Positions 1 through 11,570 of a stretch of DNA of 64,000 bases are shown here, piece after piece (position 1 is the first letter of the stretch; every line of letters begins with the position of its first letter). This stretch comes from Cephalotus follicularis (Eukaryota; Streptophyta; Magnoliopsida; Oxalidales; Cephalotaceae): contig BDDD01000560.1 in assembly GCA_001972305.1 (NCBI GenBank), positions 846,384-910,383 of the forward strand, read 5' to 3'. The notes under the pieces were generated by a model, which saw nothing but the letters and a program-made list of their open reading frames with translations, did no database searches and was not told the DNA's origin. Made by a program: the position numbers and the translations under genes.

Positions 1-584
1 GGGCGCATGCATGGGTTGTAGACTACTGGGTTGTATGCATGAAATGGTGCTGGGCGTTGAAGTGGACATTGCATGGGCATGAGCTGCTTTCGGCGTCTTC
101 TAATTGGTTACATGCATGGGCATGATGTATGGTTTCATGAAATGGGAGGGTGAACCATGCTATTGTTACAATGCAGGCGTCAAAATTTGGGATGGAAATT
201 GATGGTATTTTGGTAATAAGTGATGAAAGCATAACTATAACCAAAATCAACTTTTTGACTGTATCTCTCCGTCTGGACTCCGAAAGGTCTCAACCCAAGA
301 ATTAAAACTGCTCCAAATAATTTTATGAACAAAATGAGCCCAATATTCAATATCTTATAAGCCTTAAAATTTGACTTCTCTCGCTTAAGTGGGTGCACTC
401 TTTAACCGATTTTTTACTTTAGACCACTTTAACTCGAAAAGTAGCATTTTATCTCCATTTTCTCTTATTCAGAAATAATTGACATAATACCTGAAAATCA
501 AATAAACACAACCACAGTAGTTTATTCCAAGCATAAAAATATAACAAATAACTCATTAAAAACCGCATATTTTTATGCTAAACA
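1..584 (-). repeat. 3' LTR of element A, partial
   Basis: Matches 5918-6501 nearly base for base at offset 5917. The terminal plus-strand bases ATGCTAAACA at 575-584 are the reverse complement of the LTR start TGTTTAGCAT. The first part of this LTR in plus coordinates lies before the window. Confidence 0.9.
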
Positions 585-1131
585 AATACCCACATACTTA
601 AACTTTGCTTGTCCTCAAGCAAACCAAATGGAAAACTAAAACAAGAAAACACACACAAACACCAAAAATAAAAACTAAATACACACACAAGAACATAAAC
701 AAAAACCTAACTCACTTTCGTAGGAATCACGATTGTATTTAGCTTATGCAATAAGCCGTTAAACCCCTAGATAGCCCTAATGGACTAGTTTTGTCTCCCG
801 AGTGTTTCCTAGTGAATAAACACACAAAATTCAGTTCATCAAAACTTTGAAAACAGGTAAAATGTATCTATACTCAAAAATTCATAGAACACCCCCATAC
901 TTGAATTTTATTATCTCGTTCCAAGTTCTAGAATCAAAACACATCTCAATTAAGGAACTTTTAGCAAATTATTTTATTATTCCACCATTAATGAACAATC
1001 AAGATATGTATTCGTAATACCATAAAATCCTACTTCGGAGTCAGACAAATGAAGTTTAGCACTCACACACACACACACAGATATATATATATATATATAT
1101 ATATCTTAGGGGTAGGTATTACCACATATGA
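585..1131 (-). other. Element A 3' internal noncoding region with polypurine tract
   Basis: On the minus strand this region ends with a purine-rich stretch, GTATGTGGGTATT, directly before the 3' LTR, the expected site for plus-strand DNA priming. Just upstream is a TTGAGGACAAGCAAAG-type block (about 605-625) that is characteristic of Athila/Tat elements from general knowledge of the group. I see no coding potential. A CA/TA microsatellite lies at 1063-1104. Confidence 0.7.
1063..1104. repeat. (CA)n(TA)n compound microsatellite
   Basis: About 8 CA units followed by about 12 TA units with no interruption. This is an ordinary simple repeat inside element A. Confidence 0.95.
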
Positions 1132-1725
1132 TCATGGAGGCTCGAAATAATGAGGCTCATGAAAGTCCATGGCCTCCTCCACCGATGCAGCTATAAATTT
1201 GAAAATTGTTATTGTTCGTTGCTTGTTCTCCTTCAATGCGCCTCCAATACCTGTCTTAGCAAACTCAAAAATACCACGTGAAGGCATAGTTTTAAAAATA
1301 TAAACATCATCCCAAAAGGATGTCCACCAATAAAATCCATCATTAGAACAAGAACATTTGAATGCATCTCCTATACCTATCATATCAATCTTAAACATAC
1401 CACATGAGAAAACAATTTTAACAATATAAGCACAATCACAACAAGATCTCCACCAATAGAAACCATCAAGAGAATAATAACAGTGAAAAACGTTGTCAAC
1501 AAAACGTAGAGATTGCCAAGAAACAATGTAAGCATCTTCCCAATAGGACTTCCACCAGTAAAAACCATCTAGAGAACAAAAACATTCAAATGCATCACCT
1601 AAACCGATCTTAGCAACCTTACACACACAATGGGAGAAAACAATTTTTTCAATTTTAGAACCATCCCAACACGATCTCCACCAGTAGAAACCATAAAGAG
1701 AATCACAAAAATCGTGGCCAACCAA
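1132..1725 (-). CDS. Hypothetical ORF with four 34-43-residue repeats in the pol position of element A
   Basis: A 197-codon open frame occupies the place where a complete element would encode reverse transcriptase. It contains four copies of a unit starting with a GFYWW motif (DGFYWWRSCWDD-like), each followed by an aromatic, cysteine-rich stretch and, in three copies, an IG.GDAF-type end. The DNA units begin near 1677, 1551, 1449 and 1321, so spacing is 126, 102 and 128 bp, all multiples of three or nearly so. I do not recognise a family. It may be a real protein, or a tandem noncoding repeat that happens to stay open. No signal peptide or clear membrane segment is visible. Confidence 0.4.
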   Translation of the reverse strand: MVGHDFCDSLYGFYWWRSCWDGSKIEKIVFSHCVCKVAKIGLGDAFECFCSLDGFYWWKSYWEDAYIVSWQSLRFVDNVFHCYYSLDGFYWWRSCCDCAYIVKIVFSCGMFKIDMIGIGDAFKCSCSNDGFYWWTSFWDDVYIFKTMPSRGIFEFAKTGIGGALKENKQRTITIFKFIAASVEEAMDFHEPHYFEPP

Positions 1726-1732
1726 CCATTGA

Positions 1733-2884
1733 CTATCTGAAAAAAAAATTGATGATCATATCGTCTAACCAACTCAATATCTCCTTTTGCGTAACTTCTA
1801 ATTCCTCAAATTCTTGTAAACATTCCATGAAGCTGTTCTCAAAATCTACGTCAAAGTACGTTTGGGCAGGCATGGCAATTTTGTGAGTGTAATGGGATAG
1901 ATGATCCCATTCACTATTTGAATTTGGCTCATTGAGCTTATTTTCCAACCACATTAACGCTTCCTCATTTTCTAGCCACGTCAATCTATCCTTTTGGTTG
2001 GCCTCCTCTACCTCCAATTCTCTCCTGAAATTGCGATCAAAGTCGATATTAAAATATGAATCAATGGTATCAGGAATCGAGTGAATCACGTAGGCATCAT
2101 CAAAGTCAGATTGATGCTTTCCCAATCGGAAAATGTTAAAGTCCATCGGCGACTTTCCAAAACTCAACTTCATGAGACCATTTCGGCAATTGATCAATGC
2201 ATTACTCGTGGCCAAGGATGGTCTACCAAGGATAACTGGGATTTGGTCTTTTATATTCACAATAGGCTGGGTATCTAATATGACAAAGTCGACAGGAAAG
2301 AAAAACTCACCAACCTTTATCAAAACATCCTTAATTTTCCCTCTTGGTACTTTTACCGACCTATCAGCTAATTGCAAAGTCGTATTGGTCGGACGCAACT
2401 CTCCTAAACCAAGTTGCTCAAAAATAGAAGAAGGCAACAAATTCACACTTGCTCCTAGATCAAGCAAAGCATGTTCGATTTTTGTGTTTCCAATCACACA
2501 AGAGATTGTCGGACAGCAAGGATCTTTATATTTTGGAATCTTTGGTTGCGAAATGATCGTAGTGATGTTGGCTGCCAGGAAAGCCTTTTTAGGAGTCTGA
2601 AGGATCCTCTTTTTTGTGCATAAGTCTTTTAGGACTTTTGCGTAAGAGGGACCCTGCTCAATGGCTTCAAGCAATGGGATATTGATTTGAACTTGTTTAA
2701 ATGTATTGATGATCTTTTCCATTGCGGGGTTTTTCGCATTTTGTAATCTCCTTGGAAAAGGAACTGGGGAATCAAATGAACACTTGGGTATTTCCATTAA
2801 TTGTTCCCTTTTCTCTTTTTCTTTCTCTTCCCTAACTTCTTCTTGCGCATCTAAATTTTTTGGTTGCACAAAGGAGTCAACCAA
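1733..2884 (-). CDS. Gag-associated aspartic protease segment of element A
   Basis: A 383-residue frame. Residues roughly 1-110 are a charged linker with the PFPRRLQ and INIPLLEAIEQGPSY blocks typical of Athila/Tat gag-pro proteins. The retropepsin-like core follows, with the active-site motif LLDLGASVNLLP around residues 140-152 and the flap/strand block VILGRPSLATSNA around residue 215. The C-terminal third is acidic and unlike the usual link to reverse transcriptase; the frame ends at 1733 with no pol domain after it. It lies downstream of gag in a different frame, which suggests at least one indel after the gag stop. Role: processing of Gag inside virus-like particles. Activity is unlikely without intact neighbours, although the active-site triad is visible. 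Confidence 0.8.
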   Translation of the reverse strand: MVDSFVQPKNLDAQEEVREEKEKEKREQLMEIPKCSFDSPVPFPRRLQNAKNPAMEKIINTFKQVQINIPLLEAIEQGPSYAKVLKDLCTKKRILQTPKKAFLAANITTIISQPKIPKYKDPCCPTISCVIGNTKIEHALLDLGASVNLLPSSIFEQLGLGELRPTNTTLQLADRSVKVPRGKIKDVLIKVGEFFFPVDFVILDTQPIVNIKDQIPVILGRPSLATSNALINCRNGLMKLSFGKSPMDFNIFRLGKHQSDFDDAYVIHSIPDTIDSYFNIDFDRNFRRELEVEEANQKDRLTWLENEEALMWLENKLNEPNSNSEWDHLSHYTHKIAMPAQTYFDVDFENSFMECLQEFEELEVTQKEILSWLDDMIINFFFR

Positions 2885-3057
2885 CTATTCTTTTGATTTG
2901 TCATGCGCAAATGACTCAACCAACTCCTCGCTCGAATTTTCTGTTTTATCCGCTGGTTGGTACTCACTTCCACTTTGCAAGGCAAATGCTTGGTCGGATG
3001 GGCCGGAAGAAGATGAGCATTGCGGATTAGATTGCAATTGGATACGATCGGGCTAAA

Positions 3058-4425
3058 TCATATTCGTCCTAGGATTCGGTTTGGGCTAGGAAGGAATCTT
3101 CCCTTTTCTCTTGTATGTAGCGCAGATGCTACTTGTGAAATTTGTTTTTCCATGTTATGCTGACTAGTCATCACAGTGCTCATAAGAAGTTCCATGTTCT
3201 TTTCTAGTGACGAAATCCTAGACGTATCTTCCCTTTGGTTCAACAATCCAGGTGATTATTGATTTTGGAATTGATTTTGTGGGAAGGAAGGACGAATTTC
3301 ATTTTGCGGGAACCTTTGAAATGTTTGCTGTGGTGCAGACTGGCTAAAAAAGTTTGAAGGTTGTCCCAAAAAGTGTGAAGGTGGGGCACCAACGCTGAAA
3401 GGCTGCCCAGAAAAGGTGGACGGTTGACCATGAAAATTTGGTGGTCCTATTTGATTATGCCCTTGACTCCATGAGAATTTTGGATGATTTCTCCAACCCG
3501 AGTTGTAAGTGTTACTATACGGGTTGTATTGGTTCATTGCGGACACATTCTCATGAGTATATTGATTTTCAATGTAGCTTTGGCATTCTTCGATCACATG
3601 ACTTGGTGACTGGCACCAAGAACACATAGGGGAATTTTGATTTATTTGATTTACTTGTTTGGAACCCCTAAGTAGTGATTCTAGTCTAGTCAAGCGACTT
3701 TCTAGCTGTGCCTCCTTAGCAACTGCTCCTTCTACAAAATACCCTTTATTTGGCAATGCTCTTTCATACACTTCAGTGGACTTCCACTCCCTAGTTCGCT
3801 CACCCAAATCTAAAAGGAAATTCAGAGCCTCGTTTTCATCCGTGTACGAGGTGAACCTATCGGGACACATTGATTCGACCAATTGCTTGGTCTGGTGGTC
3901 GATCCCTTCGTAGATGATTTGGCATAAATGCCACGTATTTAAACCATGATGAGGACACTCTAAGAGGAGGTCTTTGAAATGTTCCATACATGTAGAGAAT
4001 GATTCATTGGGTCTTTGGCGAAACTGAAAAATGTCGTTCCTAATCTTATTGGTTTTATGAAAAGGATAGAATTTCTTAAGGAACGAGACAGTGAACTGAT
4101 CCCAAGTGGAGATGGAATTAGTTGGGAGACTGTAGAGCCACTTTTTAGCTCCATCTTTCAGTGAAAAATTTATGAAACACAATTTAATTGCGTCATCCGA
4201 GAGTTGTTGAAGTTTCATGAGGGTGCATACCTCCTCGAACTCGCGAAGGAAGAGATATGCATCCTCATTTGGTAAACCATGAAAGTGTGGGAGCATGCTA
4301 ATGAACTGTGATTTTAACTCAAAATTGTTCCTGTTAGGTGCAGGCAACAGGATACAGGATGGTTGCGCTGTCCTTGCGGGATAGAATCTATCGCGAAGAG
4401 TTTGAATTGGTTGCTCGTCCGCCAT
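3058..4425 (-). pseudogene. gag: Gag of element A, one in-frame stop
   Basis: The frame starts at 4425 (MADEQPIQTLRDRF), after the primer site and leader, and runs 389 residues to a stop near 3256; the same frame then continues to 3058. Residues about 35-200 form a Retrotrans_gag-type capsid core (LPHFHGLPNEDAYLFLREFEEV, then DGAKKWLYSL and FLKKFYP). Near residue 270 is one zinc knuckle, CSWCQSPSHVIEEC, a perfect CX2CX4HX4C. The C-terminus is rich in glutamine, asparagine, proline and phenylalanine. The segment after the stop carries a short coiled-coil-like stretch. Gag packages the RNA into virus-like particles. Apart from the stop, the capsid part looks well kept. Confidence 0.85.
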
Positions 4426-4805
4426 TTGTATTTATTGATTATTTCGCTCAAGACGGTTATTTGTGCCACGTACCCACTTAGTCATAAACTAAAATAAAAT
4501 AATAAAAAAAAACTATCTTAACGTAAACCTAAACTAAGCAGAAAACACAGGTTTTTTTTATAAAAAAAACTAAATTAAACTAAATTATTAAAGCTTATGT
4601 AGAAAAGTAACTTAGCAAAAATCAGGATTTGTTAAAACTTAAGCAAATATTATAAGAATTTATTGTTAAATCTTATGCAACTCCCTAATTAAACTAAGCT
4701 AACAAAATAAAAGGGAACACAAAACAGAAAAATAAAACAGAAAAATAAAACACAAATAAATACTACGAATCAGTCGAATAAATTTAAACTAATTTAAAAC
4801 GTTTA

Positions 4806-4821
4806 CCCAGCAACGGCGCCA
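4806..4821 (-). promoter_or_regulatory. Primer binding site, tRNA-Asp type
   Basis: The minus strand reads TGGCGCCGTTGCTGGG, complementary to the 3' end of plant tRNA-Asp apart from one position. It is separated from the 5' LTR end (4828) by six bases, as is usual in Athila/Tat elements. Between it and gag (4426-4805) is an AT-rich leader with no gene. Confidence 0.9.
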
Positions 4822-4827
4822 AAAACT

Positions 4828-6501
4828 TGTTCACGAAAAAAGAATGTTTTCAAATTTATAGCCGCAAGTGCACGGATCATGCAGTAACGGGTCCAACACA
4901 GGGAAACGTTAAACTAGTTATAAATTATTCAACCAAGGCGAAGTATACCAAATTTGAGATAAACTATCAAAAACTACTCCTAATTATGCAAAAATAATAA
5001 AACAATTGAAAACAGGTAGGAAAAAAATTAAATAAAATAACAGACTAAAATAATTGAAAATAACAAAAAATAATACGTGCAAATTAAAACTAATTAAAGC
5101 AATAAATAAAACTAAAGAAAATATATAATGGAAAGTTGGTTTTAGGGTATAGAAACTCACCATAGATTGTATTGAACAATTCACTTTAATTAAACGATCA
5201 TACCTTGATAACCAATGGCAGCTAGGTCGATACAGAGTGCGACTGTGATGACAAATCGTATGAGTAGTCATGCTAGGTCTATACAGAGTGTGGATTTTAA
5301 TCAGACAAACCGTATGAGTAGTCATGCTAGGTCTATACGGAGTGTGTTCGGCGTGACAAACCGTATGAGTAGACTCCATTGATCGCATTAAACACCATTT
5401 ATTCACCAGCTTTCAACTTCACCGACAAGATGTTTGTGGATTTTAATCAGACAGATAAAGTGTGAGTGAAGGTAGAAAATTGAAGAATAAATAAAATATT
5501 CAAGAATTTTTATTGATAGAATTGAAACAATAACAATCTAGGTTTTGTTATAACCCAAAAACCTTAAGAAACTAGCTACAAAACATAATGAAAACTAAAA
5601 CTGAAACGAAAAGAAGGAGGGAGGCCACTGTGTCTTGCTGTGTCCTGCCTGCTTTGCTCTCTTCTAATATATATACACTGCCCACTAAACAACCCTAAAG
5701 CAATCCCGCGTAATGCAATAAAAAATCAGCAATTTTTTTCTTTCCTTTCTTTGGCGCACGTGGAGATGGACTGCATTAAAGCTGAGGTAAATGAGTTGTG
5801 GGTTGTTGGCGTAGAATTACTTGGCATGGCAACACGTGGACTACTGTATGTAGAATGATGCGCATAGACTTGGGCTGATGTAAACTTTGCAATCTGCGGC
5901 GTGCATGAATTGGCATGGGGCGCATGCATGGGTTGTAGACTACTGGGTTGTATGCATGAAATGGTGCTGGGCGTTGAAGTGGACATTGCATGGGCATGAG
6001 CTGCTTTTGGCGTCTTCTAATTGGTTACATGCATGGGCATGATGTATGGTTTCATGAAATGGGAGGGTGAACCATGCTATTGTTACAATGCAGGCGTCAA
6101 AATTCGGGATGGAAATTGATGGCATTTTGGTAATAAGTGATGAAAGCATAACTATAACCAAAATCAACTTTTTGACTGTATCTCTCCGTCTGCACTCCGG
6201 AAGGTCTCAACCCAATAATTAAAACTGCTCGAAATAATTTTATGAACAAAATGAGCCCAATATTCAATATCTTCTGAGCCTTAAATTTTGACTTCTCTCG
6301 CTTAAGTGGGTGCACTCTTTAACCGATTTTTGACTTTAAACCATTTTAACTCGAAAAGTAGCATTTTATCTCCATTTTCTCTTATTCAGCAATAATTGAC
6401 ATAATACATGGAAATCAAATAAACACAACCACAGTAGCCTATTCCAAGCATAAAAATATAACAAATAACTCATTAAAAACCATACATTTTTATGCTAAAC
6501 A
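4828..6501 (-). repeat. 5' LTR of element A (1674 bp)
   Basis: On the minus strand it starts TGTTTAGCAT and ends GTGAACA, the TG...CA termini of an LTR. A TATA-like run lies at 5665-5677 (minus strand TGTATATATATTA), about 825 bp into the LTR, so the transcript should start near 5640. A minisatellite occupies 5221-5378. Short ORFs across the LTR do not resemble any protein. Confidence 0.9.
5221..5378. repeat. Minisatellite in element A LTR, about three units of 51-54 bp
   Basis: Units beginning GCTAGGTC(T/G)ATAC start at 5221, 5272 and 5326 and end with CGTATGAGTAG. The corresponding part of the other LTR lies outside the window, so copy-number stability cannot be judged. Confidence 0.8.
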
Positions 6502-7990
6502 CTAGCAGTCGACTGTTCGGCGAGAAAATTCGACTACTCAAGGGAAACAGCCGACTGCGCAAAGGAGTCAGTCGACTGCGCAAAGGAGTCAGTCGACTGT
6601 TCATGCGTTTTAATGGAGGTTAGCTCATGCGGTTTGGGATAGCGGACTGCCAAGAGAAGGCAGCCGATTGTGTGTGGTACAGCCGACTGTCCATGTGTCA
6701 CTTTACCCAGGTTTGCTGAGGTGGCATGTTGGGGTAAGTGACGGTGATAGGACGTGTACTGTTCATGGACCAACCGACTGTCCAAAGGAGGACAGCCAAC
6801 TGGTTGAGTGAGGGACCAACTGACTGCCAAAGAGGGCAGCCGACTGTAGACTGTTGAGCGTGGGTAGCCGACTACTCAGTGAGGACAGCAGACTGTTGAA
6901 GAAAAACAACCGACTGTCAAGGGGAGACAGCCGACTATTTGGGACTGTTTTGCATTTTGAGCATATGTGTGCATTGTGTACTGTGATAAATTGAATTATG
7001 AACTGATTATTATCAATTGTGAAATGTTTTAGCATTTTTGGAAGTGCATACATGATTATTTATAAATCATTACCTTATACGAAAATGTATGTTTTAAGCA
7101 AAATATATATTTTCGGAAGATTGTGAAAATGGCTTCCAAAAGATCGTGAACTGTTCAAAGAGTTGTACATCATGAAAATGTGATTGTTTTCGAGTATTTT
7201 AAACTTATAAACTACCTGGAAAACTGATTGTGAACTGAATTGATTGCTGATTGTGATTGTTGCCGTACTAGTTGCGTGGCGGAGGTGCAAGAGATGGCTA
7301 GTGCCAGGGTTGACCTAGGGGCCAGGAGATGGCTGGGTAACTCACTGTACCGTGACCTTCTCGTGCTTCCAGGAGTTGGGGGCCGATGTCGGGATGTATG
7401 ACGTTGGGGCCAGGAGTTGGCGACGCTCTTCGTACCCATTGTGAAGTGATTGGTCCTTTGGACATGATTGTGAACCGTGAGTTTGTAGCCTGTTGGAATA
7501 TATATATATTTATATATGCATCAAGATATAGTATGTATTGCATCACGATGCATTCATTTCATGGCATTGCTTATCATTGACCCTAAATTACACTTATAAT
7601 TTAGCCGAGTGAGGACAAAGGCTAACCCCCTACTATTACAGATTGATGCAGTGACATGGATATCGATCGTGCGAGGCCGAATCATAGGAGAGATGGAGTT
7701 TTATTTTCTTAAATAAATGTTAAACAATGTATTAAGATACGCTTTATTTTGAATCACTGTTTTTAAGTATTAATGATGTTCGTCGACTTTTAGTCACGCT
7801 CCGTTTGTGGGCAGTTGACAATGGCTTAACGGTATTAAATATTGGGAATCATGTGGTATGGGACGCATGGTTCGGTTTATTAATTCAATTTATTTTTAAA
7901 TGCTTCCATAATGTGTTATTGGAATCAAAGTTTTAAAATTATCGTAATTTTTGTATAAGCTGAATTTATGTTGATTGCCATGACTTACAT
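6502..7990 (+). repeat. Gypsy LTR remnant interrupted by element A
   Basis: Starts in a CAGTCGACTG-type array (6506-6600 and about 6770-6945). It then shows the landmarks found downstream in the Tekay-like LTRs of this window: GCCAGGAGTTGGCGACG-type text near 7410, the AGCCGAGTGAGGACAAAGGCTAACC block near 7600, and a GTATGGGACGCATGG block near 7855. Homology fades around 7960-7990. No primer site or coding sequence follows, so it is a solo or truncated LTR. Its left part would lie beyond element A, outside the window. Confidence 0.7.
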
Positions 7991-9503
7991 GTTAATGAAG
8001 CACACCAACCCCTGCTTAGGTGATACTTTGATTGTGTTTTGTTGAGGGCTAAGCCTAGTGTATAGAAATGTGTTTTCTTTACATGTGGCATAGGTGAGGT
8101 AGTCCGATAAATATACATTACATGCTCGATTTTTCAAAAAAAATTAAAGTGTTAGAATTATTTTCAAACACTAAGAATGTTTCAAATTATTTCACTTATT
8201 TTAATATAAGTAAATTTTATTCATTTTTTCCTTTAAGGGAGTATTTACAAATCACGTAGAGGTCTCCAAATGGATGACTTGCCACGTGATAATCACACTT
8301 GCCTCGATGAGACACTTGAGTCTAGTTGGGACGGGGCTGAAAAAAATCATTATACATGTACATATAGATATAAAATTCTAAATATATAAGGAACCACATA
8401 TATATACATATATAAGTTTTTGTATTTGTAATATATGTGAGGTTGAGGGTTGTAGGTTAAACTCATTTATTTATTTGTATTAATTTAGTGTAACTTAACA
8501 TAATTAAACTGAATTAACTCGTGAGGTAGTGTAGTAGGATTTGACATTGTTTTTATATTTGGATTGTATATTCTTTGTTTTATTCATATAATTTGACTAT
8601 AACGACATTTATCTACGCAATTTTTTTAAATTTTTGTCTACAATTTACATTAAATATGCCAATAATTGTTGTAACCAAAAATAAACTTTTCCTCATATGG
8701 TGTGTCTTCTTACATAATAATAGTTGCATAATTTGAACAAACTCTCACGTACATAGATATATTTGCAGATGTTATCACAATACAAGCTACTACTGCAACT
8801 GTTATTGCAATCACATATACGGTATGTTACTCATTTGTTTTTAAAAATTATTATAATTGAGTAAATCACATGTTTTCACATTACTAATTATTGTTTTCGT
8901 TACATATACTACCTGAACTTTTTCATTGATGAATATTCTGTAATATATTACCCTACATTTCAGAATGTTCTTACGATTGACTTAGCAACTTTATATCACC
9001 ATAATAGACTAAGAAGACGACTCATATTGGCTACAAAAAAAATTCAAATCCCCTCTAAGAAGGGGATCAAATTTAGCTACTATAGTTTCATGTCAAAGTT
9101 CGCCTAAAACATGTATGTCTTCACAATCAAATGAAAGAAAATGGTTACCGATGTTTTGTGAATAGGCATATATGCTTTTGGAAATACATGTTGATGCGTA
9201 AATCAACTTCACAACAGCCCTCCATGTGTGGAGGTATGATTTTTTGGGAAATAACGTTGGATGCTCCGAGGAAGATATTGGAATAGTGTTCTTTAGTCTT
9301 CCCTGCAGAAATAGAAATCAATCCATCGAAAGTCCATGAGGTTTTCCTCCCGGGGACATTCCGATGCTTAAGTCAGTTATTATGCAGAGAAAACAGTGAG
9401 TGTAAAATGGCAAATTGCTCGACCATCGCTCAGTCGTTTTGGGAGTATTTATATCCTTATCTAGCTGTAACATCTCTGAACTGCTAGCATTAAGGAGGAG
9501 GTT
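7991..9503. other. Unassigned AT-rich region
   Basis: No long open frame, LTR ends or recognisable transposon domain. A short hairpin-capable inverted repeat built on ATCCCCT / AGGGGAT lies near 9041-9060. The final bases, TAAGGAGGAGGTT (9491-9503), look like a polypurine tract next to the TGTAAC at 9504, but nothing upstream looks like an element interior. Confidence 0.4.
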
Positions 9504-11570
9504 TGTAACGTCCCAGACCCGAGTCCACTAATTGCTCAAAGCGTACTTCGAGGATCGGTTGCGTTACGTGGGGTGAACCATTACATCCTTTAGCACTCTT
9601 GTCCAAAGCTACTTTACATCATAAACTCGTACATTTCAACATGATACATAGCCTTGGATTCCAATTTTGAACATTCTCATCTTCTCTAAAGATGTTACAA
9701 ACCATAACATTCTTATACATTTACACAGGATCATCATATAATACAGAGAAAATAAATAGTCTTGTTACATGTCAAAACATTTATGCAAACATCATTGCAT
9801 AGTACATTTCATTTACAAAACTTCTTCTTAAGAGCTCCCTCTAAAGCACGCATTCTCCATTCAATCCTTTCCTAAAAACAGTTTATTTGAAAATAAATAT
9901 CGAAAGGAATGAGCTCAAAATAGCTCAGTAAGGTTTTCATTGTAAAACTCATTTCATCACATCAATTTTCTAGTTAAACTCATAACTAGAACATTTCGTA
10001 AAACATATCTATTTTATAGTCAAAATTAGTAACTAGAACATTTCATAGAAACATAACATAGAATTCATAAAACCTTAATGAACCCTTTCACACCTCTTCA
10101 CAGGGGCATTGTGCACTCCTCGACTACTATCCTTACATTACATGCATGTCCGTGAGCATCTCGCTCCATAACATTAATCCATCTCGGATTCATACCTCTT
10201 GGATCGCAATCCAAGGTTGGTTCATTTCATCATTTCATAAAACATTTCTTAATACTTTGAGTGATCAACTCAAAGCCTTCATAAACATCATTGTATAACA
10301 TCTATTTCACAATTCATAAACATTTCTCTTCATTTGAGTAATTAACTCAAATGCATTCATCAAACAGTTTTGCATAGCATTTCTAAATCTGGAATTTCAT
10401 ATAGAAATAAGCACTTTCAGGGAAAACTTAAAACTTAAACATTAAAGTAGACATATTCACGAATTCAGAAAGTTCAATTTCATAAAAATTGGTTGAGAAT
10501 CGAATCCGTTATGAATTTTTAAAGTGGTTGGTTCCGTGTTTTAGCAGTAAAATAAAACAAGACTTTTCATCAAGAATTCGACAGAATTTCAAGATGTGCA
10601 AAACATAACAGTTAAAGTAGACATCTGAAAGTTTCTAAAACATTAAACCATTCTAAAATTAATCAAGAATTGAGCAAGATATGAATAAAACAATCTGCTA
10701 CAAATTTGACTCAAAACAGGGGAAACTTTCATAAAAATGGGTCTTATATTTCCTAACTTTACTTTGATCTCATTCTCTCTTGCCTTCCCACTAATTCTCC
10801 TCTTATTCCCAGCAGAAAACTCTTCCTTTCCTCAGCCAAAATGACTGAAGTCAGCCTTCATTGCCTATAAATAGGCTGGTAGGTTGGGGAGAAGTCTTCT
10901 CCCTCTCTCTCATGACTCAACACTCTTAGTTGCCCATGTGCTAAATTTAATCCAACCAAATTGTGACACTTGTTATATCATCTGAAAATATCTCAATTCC
11001 TTCTCCCCTGGCCTGCCACATGTCCATAAATAAAGATAATTAACTCACAAAAGGACAAAAATATAGATTTTGTAGTTGATCTGCTGGTTTGGGCGTCGAT
11101 GCTTACGCATGGCGTTGACGTCTATGTCCTTGTGCGTTAACTTCAATGGTTCTCCACGTTAACATCCAATGTTGTAGGCCAAAAAGTCTACTCATTCGTG
11201 TTGATGTCTAAACATGACATTGACGCCTTCCAGTTTGATGTTGACGCTATGAAGCTTTCACGTTAATGTCTATATCCACTGTCCGAAATTGCACCTCTTG
11301 GCGTTGACGTCTTTCCCAAAGGCGTTGACGCGTATATGCAATCCCCAGCACGTCGACGATAATAAACATCACGTTAATGAGAATCATCTTGAAATTCCCA
11401 GAACCTGTGCTCAAACCTAGCACGTTGACGTATATAACATTGGCGTTGACACCAAAAAGATTGTTCTGCATATTTTGCCTGTTTTGATCCTACTATTTTG
11501 CTTATATGTTTTGCTTAAGCATTCCTTCACATCAAAGAACAAGTTATGTTCTTTCAAAGTCCATATTACA
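9504..11570 (-). repeat. Probable solo LTR, minus orientation, with a GTTGACG array
   Basis: Starts TGTAACGTCCCAGACCC, the reverse complement of a common plant LTR end, and may end ATATTACA at 11570. Flanking pentamers AGGTT and AGGCA agree at only three positions, so the right border is tentative. The minus strand shows an ACTGAGCTATTTTGAGCTCATT block (9910-9950) typical of gypsy LTR R/U5. A palindromic TATA region lies at 10865-10874. The array at 11095-11460 has 19, 22, 22 bp spacing, the same as in the copia E LTR. No primer site or coding sequence adjoins it. Confidence 0.5.

Larger units (their letters stand above)
1..6501 (-). mobile_element. Element A: Ty3/gypsy (Athila/Tat-like) gag-protease retrotransposon, cut by the window start
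   Basis: Sequence 1-584 recurs at 5918-6501, giving the two LTRs of a minus-strand element; the 3' LTR runs off the window start. The complete 5' LTR (4828-6501) reads TG...CA on the minus strand and is followed by a primer site complementary to the tRNA-Asp 3' end. Order on the minus strand is LTR, primer site, gag, aspartic protease, a repeat-rich ORF, polypurine region, LTR. No reverse transcriptase, RNase H or integrase is present, so the copy would need proteins from a relative. About 22 mismatches were counted by eye over the 584 shared LTR positions. The right flank starts CTAGC at 6502; its partner duplication lies outside the window. Confidence 0.9.

Noticed and set aside
2081..3056. 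Plus-strand frames over the element A protease
   Set aside because: They are shadows of the minus-strand gag-protease, which has clear motifs.
4984..5406. 140-residue minus-strand frame in the element A LTR
   Set aside because: Its repeats come from the 51-54 bp minisatellite, and no protein family fits.
8768..8823. Exon-like stretch between an AG and GTATGT
   Set aside because: Too short, no neighbouring exons or homology, and AT-rich DNA gives such sites by chance.
9491..9515. Polypurine tract plus LTR start, implying a plus-strand element ending here
   Set aside because: No interior or primer site is visible upstream, and internal landmarks favour minus orientation; kept only as an uncertainty.
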